From Sycobia sp. Sy_11 (Eukaryota; Arthropoda; Insecta; Hymenoptera; Epichrysomallidae), in contig JACCIC010000037.1 of assembly GCA_018907035.1 (NCBI GenBank), positions 893,501-957,500 of the forward strand: a stretch of 64,000 nt of DNA, in the 5' to 3' direction. The notes beneath the pieces were generated by a model. It saw nothing but the letters and a program-made list of their open reading frames with translations. It was not told the DNA's origin and did no database searches. Of the stretch, positions 36,480 to 47,606 are shown piece after piece. How positions within the stretch are numbered: position 1 is the stretch's first letter; every line of letters starts with the position of its first letter. A program made the position numbers and the translations under genes.

Positions 36480-36859
36480 AGAATCACTGCAGTACCGCGA
36501 GACGGCGCTAATATCGAGCGCATCATAAAAAATTTCGGTCTTTATATATATATTTCTATCGCATATGTGTGCAATACAAAGGGGAATTAAACGCATGCGT
36601 CTCCACGAGCGCATGATGCATAGTACGTGCGACAGTTGTCGGTCTTCTTCGCTGCCGGCAGCGTGAGAAAGACGCGGGTGTTCAAGAAAGAAGAAAAAAA
36701 GAACAAAATTATTACTTTTGGACCGTAACTATTTGAATTCCATATTTGGCTTATATATGACGTCATTTTGATTTAATCGATCAGAACAAGCATTGGGAGT
36801 TTTTGTTATGATTTGCATCAATTCAAGGAACTTTGCGGAATTTCAGACACGGGACGAAG
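36480..36859 (+). promoter_or_regulatory. promoter-like region and probable non-coding first exon ending in a splice donor
   Basis: After the last gene the DNA becomes less AT-rich and of high complexity (GCGCATGATGCATAGTACG, GCTGCCGGCAGCGTGAG, TGACGTCA-like TATGACGTCATT near 36760). It then meets a strong donor, ACGAAG|GTGAGT, at 36859/36860. No long frame precedes it, so it would be a 5' UTR exon of a plus-strand gene with a long first intron extending rightward. The transcription start and the next exon are unknown. Confidence 0.4.
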
Positions 36860-36865
36860 GTGAGT

Positions 36866-37987
36866 TTTGTTTTTGATTACCGGTAGGTTAGGTCAAATCA
36901 AAATGAATTACGATCGCCCTTTTTCTTTTCTAAGAAGTTCATCTTATGTGCATGCGTGCATCAGCGTCAGGCATTGTTTACCTTGTAATTGCAGGATTTT
37001 AATCGTGTAAATAATTAATAGATTAAATATTATCATTATAAATAATTTATTTAAAAATACAATCTCTTAATTTGAAGCAAAATTTCATTGTGAATAATAG
37101 TATTAAAAGATATGTGTAAACATTTTTAATTTATATAAATTTATTTCGTAAATTCATGAACCAATTGGAATATTTAAGAATTCCATCTCTTAAATTTATA
37201 TTAAATATTGCAAAATTTCATATTTTTTAAATTTAATAGGAAAATTTATTATAATACATTTAACTAATAATAATTATTTTTGCAACATTACATATTGAAA
37301 TATAAACGATAGAGTAATGTCTAAATGTTTTACAATCAGTCTATTTAAAATTGAGCCAATCTTTCTTATATATATTTTTTAAAAATTATTTTCTAACGTT
37401 TTTAGTTATAATTTATTCAAAATACAAATAAAAAAATGTTTGTATAGCATTTGAATACGCTTTTATTATTTTACATAACGTTGAAAATCAGTTTCAGCAA
37501 TCAGAATCTGTGACTTTTAGTGAATTTACGTATGTGAATAAGTTTTTAGCAGAACATTATATTTCATGTCAATGTTTAGATTAATATTTAGTAGAGTATT
37601 CGATGCAAGTTTTTCTATATATTTCTAATCATTTTTTTTGTATAGATAGTTTTTTTAACAATGGTATATATATATATAGATGCTCCACCTGTTAATAAAA
37701 AAAAATTAAATTGCTTTAGATTATGACATTCGAATAATGAGGGTTCTCTATATAAAAAATGTCACATTTATGTTTTTCATGTCGCTTTTGAAATTCTTAT
37801 TCGAATGCTACTTAATTTTCGAATTCAATACATATATATTGTAAAAATGCTTATTGTACATTGTTTAATGCGAAAAATCATACGATTGCACAAAGTTAAA
37901 ATTAGATCGAAGAAGAAAGAGCTCTGCAAAACGAATTAAAAACACCGCATCATGTCGTTCGTATATAGAATGTAGGGATGAGCTAGT

Positions 37988-38039
<52 letters not shown>

Positions 38040-38254
38040 CAATGGGGGAGGGTATATAAGTTTTTGCACTAGCGCAATTTTCGGCTAAGAACTTTTCCTC
38101 GGCGAAATATTACATCTACATGACCGAGACTGTGAGCGAGCGGCGCATTTATATTCTTTGTCCTGATGCATAGTTAAAGGCCCTCGCGGGACCGCCTGGC
38201 TCACGGCGTCGTGAAATGCAGGCGACTAGCGAGTAATATAAGTTGGCCTATCGC

Positions 38255-38304
<50 letters not shown>

Positions 38305-38959
38305 GTTGCAGAATCCAGTTTTTCCTTTCGGCTTCCCCGCATCATCACATCGGAGCCCCGGCGCGGACGAAGCGGGAGGACGGGGAGATTCGTTCTCCCC
38401 TTGGTCCTATAGCCCTTATTTTACTATATATATATATACTTTCTCTGCCACTGTGCGCATTGCGCGCGCACGTACATTTACGGACTTAGAATATATATAC
38501 GCACACTATAGAACACGGATACAAGACTCGTTATTCGGCGTAAGTGTACGTATGAGAATGTGTATGTGCATGCGTCGCACGTGTGTGCGCTTACGTGCGC
38601 ACATTTAAGCAGAAATGGAGAGAGAAAGAGAGGTGCGTTGCGTGCGTTTTCGAAAGTGAGTGGGCCAACCCTTGGCAACGGAGAATCAATAGATGCGCGT
38701 TGCATCTTACCCCTCCGTGCCTCCCTTAGTCCCTTCTCTTACTTTGGCCTCTCTCACTCTGTCTCTCTCTATCCGTCCTTTTCTACTTATTCCTATTTCC
38801 CTTTTGGCCCCTTCATAGCGCACTCGTTCGCATCTATATATACTTGACGCGACACGCACACGCGGGCTTTCGTCTTTCGGACTGCGCCCTTTAGAATTTT
38901 CGGGGTTCGCCTTTCTCCTTCTCTGTCTAATGTCTAACCACCCCCCTCTCTTTCTCTCT

Positions 38960-39029
<70 letters not shown>

Positions 39030-39176
39030 CGTACGCGCACTGTCTCTCCCACTCTCTACTTATACTACTACTATCCATAATACTTGCGCGTTGGCCTTGC
39101 CCTATTACAGCGCGCCCACGCGTTACTCATGTGTGTATATATATGTATATTGTATAATATTGTACTTCGCATGGGG

Positions 39177-39236
<60 letters not shown>

Positions 39237-41156
39237 CGCAAGGGAGTGCACTTGCGAATTTGGCCGCTCCTTTATCGCCATGTATACGAGCCTATAGGGC
39301 GCCCGCGGTTTTTTTTATGGGCGACGAAAAATCGATTCTCCATGTATATAGAGACCTGGGAGACTCTAGTTTCCTTGCTTTCTTCCTTTTTTTTCCTTGA
39401 GCGAAGAGACATCGTATTTTTTTACTTTTAAGCACACTCCATTGTTTTTTTTTCGATGCTCGAGGGATATTGAAGCTTTTTTGTCGTTTAACAGAATTGG
39501 TTGTTTAGAAGGATTTGAAAAAATACAGTAGTTGATCAAAAAAGTGCGAATTAGTCGAGAAAATATTGGGTTTTCGTTTTGAGATAAATAATTTTGTAGG
39601 TTAATAATTACAGATAAATTAATGAAAAATGAGTAAGTAAGTAGAATTTTATTTCAACGTCAGTCTATATTTTACATCAGACGTATAAATTTTAAAAGAC
39701 TCCAATAAAACTTATAAAGTCTTTTTATCGAAAAAAATAAATTTTATTTTGTTACTTCGTTATGATAATTATTAAAAAAATGTACTTATATTTCAAATCA
39801 AAAACAATGTTAGAATGTGCTGAAGCATTTCGAATACACTCAACAAAAAAATAATTTCCTTGAAATTACTTCTTTGCAAAATTTTTTATCATGATAATCG
39901 TCATTATTAATTTTTTACGTCTTATTATTAGCTTCATGTCATCGTTTCAAATAAATTAAGAATATATGCAATCTAAATTTTTTCATAGTTTAAGTATTCA
40001 GTTTCTAATTGTTTTTAAAGTTTAATAGGATCGTGGAAAAAGTAACGTTCGTTGATATTTCAGCTTTAGTTTTTTATTTTGGTTTTTACATCTTCAGACA
40101 GTTTTTTAATAATATTTATATTTAATTATTTATCATTTATAATTTAAAAAAATAACATTTGTACTAAATAAGATATATACATGTAACGAAGAACTATAGC
40201 AAATATTTTCAAAAAATTATTACAATAAATTTATATATTGTATTTATTGTTAAAAAATTACCTTTTATAATATCCGACGGGACGAGGGCATATACTTTTT
40301 TCATTCAAGAAATAGAGTAAGTGAAGAAAACATGCTACATTTATTTTATTATTGAAACTAGCTATTGAGCAAAAAACATTGTCATTATTGTAGTTTTATT
40401 TAAAATGGGTATACTTTTAAAACTTCATATACATAACTATACATAAAATTATTTGTTCCAGTGCTCTATTTTTTATTTTGCTTTATTAAATGAAATCTAG
40501 ATGTATGCAAAAAATAATATAGAAGAAAAATTTAGTCCTATTACTATACAAAATAATTTTGTAGCCATATATATTCGTACAGAAGTTGTTGTGCAATAGG
40601 TACCGGGCTTAAAAAAGCTATATACTATATCCAAACAGCTGATACTGGCATTCAGTCGATAAATTTGACAGTTCTTTCGAAACTCTTAATTACAACTCTT
40701 TCTTGTATTGTGGAGTTTCTTAAACTTGAACGAATATGTAAGCATTTCTTATGCTAAAATAGTTAAATTAAGCTAGAAAAAACGTACGTTTCTTAGGATA
40801 TAAGAATTTGATATGTTTTCGAATAAAGCTGTCATATTATGTCACGACACCCAATCCTTCTTTATCCATAGCTGAGAGAATTCATAGAGCTTTAAAGTAT
40901 ACATTAAGAGAGCGCGCCAAAGCCGCTTCCACAGAAGTCAACGTCTGCTCACCGCCATTCAGTAATATAAATTTAAATGCAACCACCCGCGCGACACAAT
41001 CGGCCTTGGAGGTCGAAAGGGCAAAAGCGCGAGGTGTGTGTGTGGCTGTCTGTGTGGATACAGCTATATATAAGCGGGGCATTTTAAAGTTCGCACGTAA
41101 GGAGCAGACAAACTATACAATGCATACATGAAACTGATGTTAAGATCAACTTATGG

Positions 41157-41214
<58 letters not shown>

Positions 41215-41671
41215 CGTCCGTAGAATAGGAGCGAAAAAAATAAGTTCTGACGGTTGAATGGAAAGAAAGGCAGAAAAGCAAGGAGAAAATAGAGAATATA
41301 TGTAGACATACAATCGTATATATATAGATAATGCAAATAAAGAATCCTAAGTGTGTGCGCGTGCGCGTGTGTGTGTGTGTGAATATATATCTATATATAA
41401 CGAATAATTATACACATAATTGTACAGTCGAACATTATCTACATCGTTCACAAGATCTATGCGCGCGCATTCGTTGTATGTGTGTGCAGGTGCGTAAAGG
41501 TCGAAAGCAAAAGCTCTTGTTACCTCCCGTTTCTTTACTTCTATAGTCCAAAGTCGCGTACGTGCGTTTGCATATATACATGGTACTTATCCTCCCCCTC
41601 TTCTACCCGTACCTTCCCCCCCCCCCTCCTCAATCTCTGGCCCACCATATACGTAGAATGATCTATCTTTA

Positions 41672-41730
<59 letters not shown>

Positions 41731-42152
41731 GTATGTATGTATGTATGTATGCATGTATGTATGTATTTATATACACAAAACTCGCGAAGCGCGCGTGGAC
41801 TCGCGCGCGACTGTATATGGTGGTGGTGCGCATATACCGCGCGCGTACGGAAGGAGGTTAATGATTAGTTCTTCCGAGGTCGGGGAGGGATTGAGGGAGG
41901 AGGGGAGGTGCTGTTGCCGGGTGCAGGTTGCTCGGTCCCACCCTCGCGCGGCCCTCCTCCGCCGTGGCGCTCTTCCTCCCCCCTCTTACTCTCTCGCTTG
42001 GAGCCGCACGAGCGCACGCACGCACGCGCACGCGTACAGCTAGCGCCCGATGTGCGCAAGTGTATATTCTAATGCGTATACGCGCTGCGCCGGTTTTCCC
42101 TTCTGCATAGCCTCCCCCCTCCCCGGAAGACCCTACATTTCCCCACTTCTTA

Positions 42153-42221
<69 letters not shown>

Positions 42222-42230
42222 CTCTCTCGT
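36866..42230. other. gene-free stretch, possibly intronic, with microsatellites
   Basis: No supported gene. 36.9-37.9 and 39.5-40.8 kb are AT-rich unique DNA, while 38.0-39.4 and 41.0-42.2 kb are mixed GC-rich/repeat DNA. Arrays: (TA)n 37992-38036, (TA)n 38257-38301, (CT)n(TA)n 38964-39029, (GA)n 39182-39230, (TA)n 41161-41213, (TA)n(TATG)n 41675-41766 and (CT)n 42155-42216. Confidence 0.65.
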
Positions 42231-42480
42231 TCGTTGAGGTGTATGTATATACTCGAAACCTCCGAAATTTAGGTGGGTGGCGAGGAGGGTGGCCGATTTT
42301 CTCCCTCTGCTTCGCCCGCTCGGTTTCCCCGTCGCTTCGAGCGCAGAGTTGGCGCGGGGAAGGAGGACTTCGGGGCTGCAAGGTTGTTCTCCCCTCTCTC
42401 GCTTTGCTTGCGCGAATTCGTGCGCCCCCTTCCGTTCCACCCTCCGATACTGGAGAAGGCTCCAGTGGTGTACCTATAAA

Positions 42481-42600
42481 ATGGGATTCGTGCTGCTTTT
42501 TTCGCTAACAATATGCTTTAGTTTCAAATCTGTCGCGAACGTAATTTGTAATATAGGTGATGTGCAATTTCATTTGGTGTTTATGAATGTCGAAGCTTAG
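42481..42600 (+). CDS. possible 39-residue frame with signal-peptide-like start (candidate first exon)
   Basis: At the right edge of a GC-rich block (42240-42480) an ATG opens a frame beginning MGFVLLFSLTICFSFKSVA, a good secretion-signal pattern with an AXA-like end, followed by NVICNIGDVQFHLVF and a stop at 42600. A weak donor GTGATG follows the codons for NVICNI, so it could be the first coding exon of a secreted or membrane protein, a tiny secreted peptide, or chance. A TATAAAA word sits immediately before the ATG. No partner exon was found. Confidence 0.2.
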   Translation: MGFVLLFSLTICFSFKSVANVICNIGDVQFHLVFMNVEA

Positions 42601-44867
42601 CATATTAACTGAATGTTAATAAATAACAATTAATATAAAAATATTTTATTATGTATTTTTAATTAATTTTCTAAAGTTTTGTATAAAAATAAATTAACTG
42701 AAAACATTTTTTAATGTGTAAATTTATATGAACAAGTAACACCACTGTAGCGGCTGAAAAAGCTTAAATTTTACAATTCGTTGCGGCGCGTATAGAAATT
42801 GCTTTAGATCTTCTTTGTGGATGGTTCATTCTATAAATAATTAAACATCAAATTTTTTTATTATCGTTTGTATAAAAATAACGGTTATAATATTATAATC
42901 ATCTGAATCATTTATTTCACGTATTATCAAAAGGGATGATGAATTTTGTGGACACGGTGAGACGTGGAATAAAAGTGAAAGAGTTATATATTAATAGAAA
43001 TAAAAAAAGTTGAAAATTTTTTTTTAAAACTACGTGTGTTACTAAAAAAATATTTGACTTAAACCAAAATACGGCTTTGCTAAAGAATATAAGATTTGTG
43101 ACAATCTTTTCAAAACTTAAAATTTATCGATGAATTTTTAGCGTTTTTGCTACATTAAAATTTTGTAATTTTTTTATTTGAGTATTGCAATAAAACAAGA
43201 TTATTTTTCCACTTGCCAAAATATTACTCAAAACTATTAGAACAGTTTTTTGTATGATACTTTATTATAATAAGTATATATTATAGTTGTATCTCTTACA
43301 ACCGTTTAATTATTTTAATAATCTTGTCTCTATATGTAATTTGTTATTAAGGAAAAAAGAGTAAAAGGAAGATAGTTAACAACACTAATTAGACATTGAA
43401 TCCAAAAATTTGTACAAGCGGAAAGGTATTAGGAATGAATTAGAAATTTTCCATTCATTAGTAATTCGGCACAGTCTTTTTATTATCCTTGATTCACCAA
43501 ACAAATTATTTTATCTAAAAAGTATGTAACGAAATACGCGTTACATTACACAGAGTTAGTAAATAAATTTACACCGTATACTAATAGTTGTTACTGATTC
43601 AAATTTATTGATATATGAAGCTCAATATACAAACTGAATTTAATTTTTTCGCTCAAACAGTATTCCAGTCGACTTTATTTTTACTCATGAAATTCATTCC
43701 GATGTCGATTATCTTTCGTGATAATATAATAGTAATATCATTTTTTTTCTTTAATTATTAAATTAAAAAAAATTTTAAAAAGTTTTCTGTCATAATGAAG
43801 CTATTCATTGATGATGTGTCAACGGCTAAAAATTATATTTATACAGCTAATTTTGAGGTCAACTGCATTGCTGAAACGACAACGTAATTATAACTTTATT
43901 AAATTTTTTGCATCCATAAAAATATTTTAATAGAATGATTGCTTTCATATAATTATTATTATTCAAGGGATTCGGTTTTTCTGTGATATTTTTATACACC
44001 TATCATAGGCGACCTAAATAAAAAATAATTTTAATTACAAGAAAAAATCCAAACATCCATTTAAATTTTTAAAAATATTTCAAGTTTGCGTTCAATTTGA
44101 AACAGAAAATAAGTTTTAGAATTTGTATATTAAAAATTCACCGCCTGTAAGAGGGCGAAACTGAAACAAGCTAAATATGATCGACGCAAATTGACTTAAA
44201 ATTAATTAATTTGTTGGTCAAATGAAATGAAATTCTATTTCATTTAAAAAAAATAGATATTTTTATTGTCTGTAGTAAACAGTGGGTGGTTCTTCCTTGA
44301 TTTGAATAATTGACTTGCATCGCTGTTAGGGTCAGCTTATAATGTCATAACATGCTTTGAACTGACAGTAAGTCGCTGACTTCTTTTAGAATAGAAAAAT
44401 ATGAACAAAAAAAATAATCCAATCGAAAAAGGTGTTTGGTACTGCTAGTAAGACATACTTTTTTCAGCTACAACAGCGATTGAAATCTATTGTTATATGC
44501 GTGTAAGACAATATTATTTAATCATTATCCTTTTTCGTAAAACTTTCATATACACAGCTCATAATTTGTTTAAATGAATTCTGCGAAATGCATTAATCGT
44601 ATAGAAGAATGTACCTTTTTGAATTTATATAGGACTACCGATGGAAAAAAATCTGCTATCTTATATATTGGGGAACAGTACAGTTATCTCCCAGAAACAC
44701 GGGTTCCCGCGCGAAAAAAAGCTCCCTTTGCGCCGGTCCTGGCAACCTTGTAAAGCTCTTTCGCCAAACGAAGAGGGATGTAGGAGGAGCGAGAAAGAGA
44801 GAGATAGGGGGATAATTCCGGCCAAAGCATCGTGAACCGGACGCGTAACGAGCAAGACGAAGACCGA

Positions 44868-44870
<3 letters not shown>
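42601..44870. other. AT-rich stretch, no gene seen
   Basis: Unique AT-rich DNA without supported frames or arrays up to the (TA)n array that starts at 44871. Confidence 0.55.
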
Positions 44871-44926
<56 letters not shown>

Positions 44927-45072
44927 TCCGCGGAGAAAGAGAAAGTACTTTTTAGCGAAAGTGACGGTGGTGAGAGGCGCTCGGCCGTGGGGTTGTACTC
45001 TGGCGTGGGCGGCCGCCCTCCGTGTGCACTATATATATGTAGGGTTGATCATGGTATGTCCCTTTCTATCGC

Positions 45073-45112
<40 letters not shown>

Positions 45113-45344
45113 AATCCCCTCTCTTTCTCTCTCCACAGGAGGGGAAAATTCGGAGGGAGGAGGCGAAGAGCCGCTGGTGGTATAACCTTGCCGGTAGCGG
45201 AGGGGGCGCCTGAGAGAGTGAGAGAGAGAGAGAGAGAGAGGGAGAGAAATACATCCCGGGGTTGGCGCGTAAATTCGAGGGTAGGGGGTGAGCGTGCAGG
45301 GGGTGCGCGCCGGCGGGCTCTTGCAACTCGCGAGAGCCGGCTTC

Positions 45345-45388
<44 letters not shown>
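44871..45388. repeat. cluster of (TA)n, (CT)n and (GA)n arrays flanking a GC-rich island
   Basis: Arrays at (TA)n 44871-44925, (CT)n 45079-45111, (GA)n 45218-45247 and (CT)n 45349-45388 are separated by GC-rich, CpG-containing DNA. The low-complexity frames on both strands here come from the repeats. Confidence 0.9.
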
Positions 45389-45394
<6 letters not shown>

Positions 45395-45492
45395 TCTCTC
45401 AGGCGGGCGCGCTGCCGCGTTCTCGGTGCTCTCCGCCGCGGCGTATATCCTCGCAGAGGAGAGAGAGAAAAAGCGAGTGGCGCGCGGTCCGA

Positions 45493-45527
45493 TCAGTGAC
45501 GGGCGTGACGTAGTCGGAGGAGGATGT
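45493..45527 (+). promoter_or_regulatory. candidate TATA-less core promoter: initiator plus DPE
   Basis: TCAGT at 45493-45497 fits the arthropod initiator with A+1 at 45495. GGATGT at 45522-45527 occupies exactly +28 to +33 and matches the DPE consensus RGWYGT. A TGACG-type CRE half-site lies between them. The exact spacing in a CpG-rich island makes this more than a casual motif hit, but it is unproved. Confidence 0.4.
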
Positions 45528-45599
45528 ACGCCCCGGTCGGCAGCGGCCCCAGCAATCATCAATCGTCCCTGCTGAATTCATGGTGGCTTCATCCACCAG
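45524..45599 (+). CDS. candidate first coding exon ending in a splice donor
   Basis: An ATG at 45524 opens 25 codons reading MYAPVGSGPSNHQSS then LLNSWWLHPP, with one further base before the donor CACCAG|GTACGT (intron phase 1). A second ATG at 45580 in another frame (MVASST) reaches the same donor. The composition (Ser, Gly, Pro, Asn, Trp) resembles the disordered N-termini of transcriptional or RNA-binding regulators with long first introns, but I do not recognise the protein. No continuation exon is visible in the window. Confidence 0.3.
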
Positions 45600-47141
45600 G
45601 TACGTCTCGCAGTTTCTTGAATTGTAATGCAATTTTCTTTCTCCATTTTCTGTTCTGTTTTGTTTTCTAATTATCACTTCTATTTGAAATTCTCAACACC
45701 CCTCCTCCATGTTTACCGCCAGGTATATCGTTTGTGATCAAAATATTGTGACAGTTGCTGCACTGTGGATCGGAGTGATAGATGCGGGAAACACGTGCGT
45801 CCTGTACATCGCGGAACGACGAATGTTACGAGCGAGTGATTTTATTATAAATGACAGTGTGGGGTATTTTTGTTTTTTTGTAAACAATTTTTACGCTGAA
45901 AGGTATGCTAGCATCGGTCGCTGACTACGGATCTTAGCGATTCGCAAATTCGCGTTCTGAGTACGTGTTATACGTGTAACAATTGTGCGCTTTTTTTCTT
46001 CTTCGTGCTTTTCTTTTTCCTGCGCTATGTGCACGGGAGGGAGGGTATGAGGGACGAAGGGCCAGTAGAGGCGCCGCGCCGGCACTGCCGGTAAAAGCGC
46101 GCGGTTCCCGTACGCAGGAGGGCGATGCGATGTTTTTTAAGATGGCGTTCGAAGGTCAAAAAGCGTACTGTCAACGTTGAGCTTTTCTTCTCGGCGAAAA
46201 AATGGGCTTTGCTTCTCTCACCAATGCCGGGGAAGAGGCAGCTGAAAGCGCCGGCGTTATTCGCTTGCAGCTGACCTGGTGGCACTCGAGGCACAACATG
46301 CCAAGGGCTTGTTTACGTTGTACTACGCGCGTTACATATATATATATATGTATACATCGTTTGTCAATTGGCGACGGGGGTGTATATGGAGCTTCTAAAG
46401 TAACGCGATAGTTTCATTTTTTAATATTTACGATCAATTCGTGGATTTCGTAGTTTCTGTTTATTTTCATAAGACAGTCGAACTCTTAAAAATAGTTGAC
46501 ATTCTCTGGTCTGAATCGGCAAAAAAATATTTGAGTAACAAGTAATGTATAAAAATAAGTTAATATTATAAGAGATAATATTTTTTTTGTGCAATTCTTA
46601 TAAAAATTTCGATAATGTAAAATATAGCTTAACTATTGAGTGAAAACTATTTGAAGGGATAATCTCGTAGATTTTCTTCCTTTTTAGATAATAATATCTA
46701 ATTAATCCTTAAGACAATGTAAATAGACTAGAATAATTTTAAATGGTTCAATAAAACTTATTTCGACAACAATTGATTTCTTGCTTTGTTCCGTTATTAA
46801 TTGAATTATCTGAGCTTAATCAGAACGTTTTTTTAAGGACTTTCACTATCCATTGAATTAGATCGAATCTTTCGCAACTTCGGTAAAACGATTCAGAATC
46901 TTAGAAAATGCGCCACGAAAGTCATTATCCGATAAATTTTCAGCAGTTCGATTTGTTCTTCAGACTCCCATATAACTAGTGAATTCCGAACTTGAATGAT
47001 CATAGATTATATTATACATATATAAGCTGAATGGATTAAGAAGCCCGACAGATATACGTCCAGTTGATTAAATTAAGAATCCCGATCGAATTATTCGAGC
47101 TGCTCGTAAGACTTACGAAAAATGTACGGATTTCAATATTT

Positions 47142-47145
<4 letters not shown>

Positions 47146-47222
<77 letters not shown>
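47146..47222. repeat. (GT)n microsatellite, 77 bases
   Basis: About 38 perfect GT units, the longest uninterrupted array in the window. A tract like this can form Z-DNA. Confidence 0.95.
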
Positions 47223-47226
<4 letters not shown>

Positions 47227-47546
47227 ATTCGAAACTCATCAAAATTCTGGCGTTGTCTGTATTTTTACCTTAAAAATCGGCTTATTCTTTCCATATACTA
47301 TGTACAGACGTATTTAAACGTTTCAGGTATCTAGAGACTTTATGCGGATGTAATACAATATTAAATACCAAAGAATCACTTTTAATTATATATATAATTT
47401 ATAAGAAATCGCGTCTTACAGTTTCCCGGACGAATCTACTTATAAGCTCAAAGAATCGCTATATTGTGTGCTATAATGCATCTTGGAACGAATATAGGGT
47501 GAACCTAATCGTGAGCTATTATCTTCCGGTAGTTAAAGTGCGAGTT

Positions 47547-47606
<60 letters not shown>

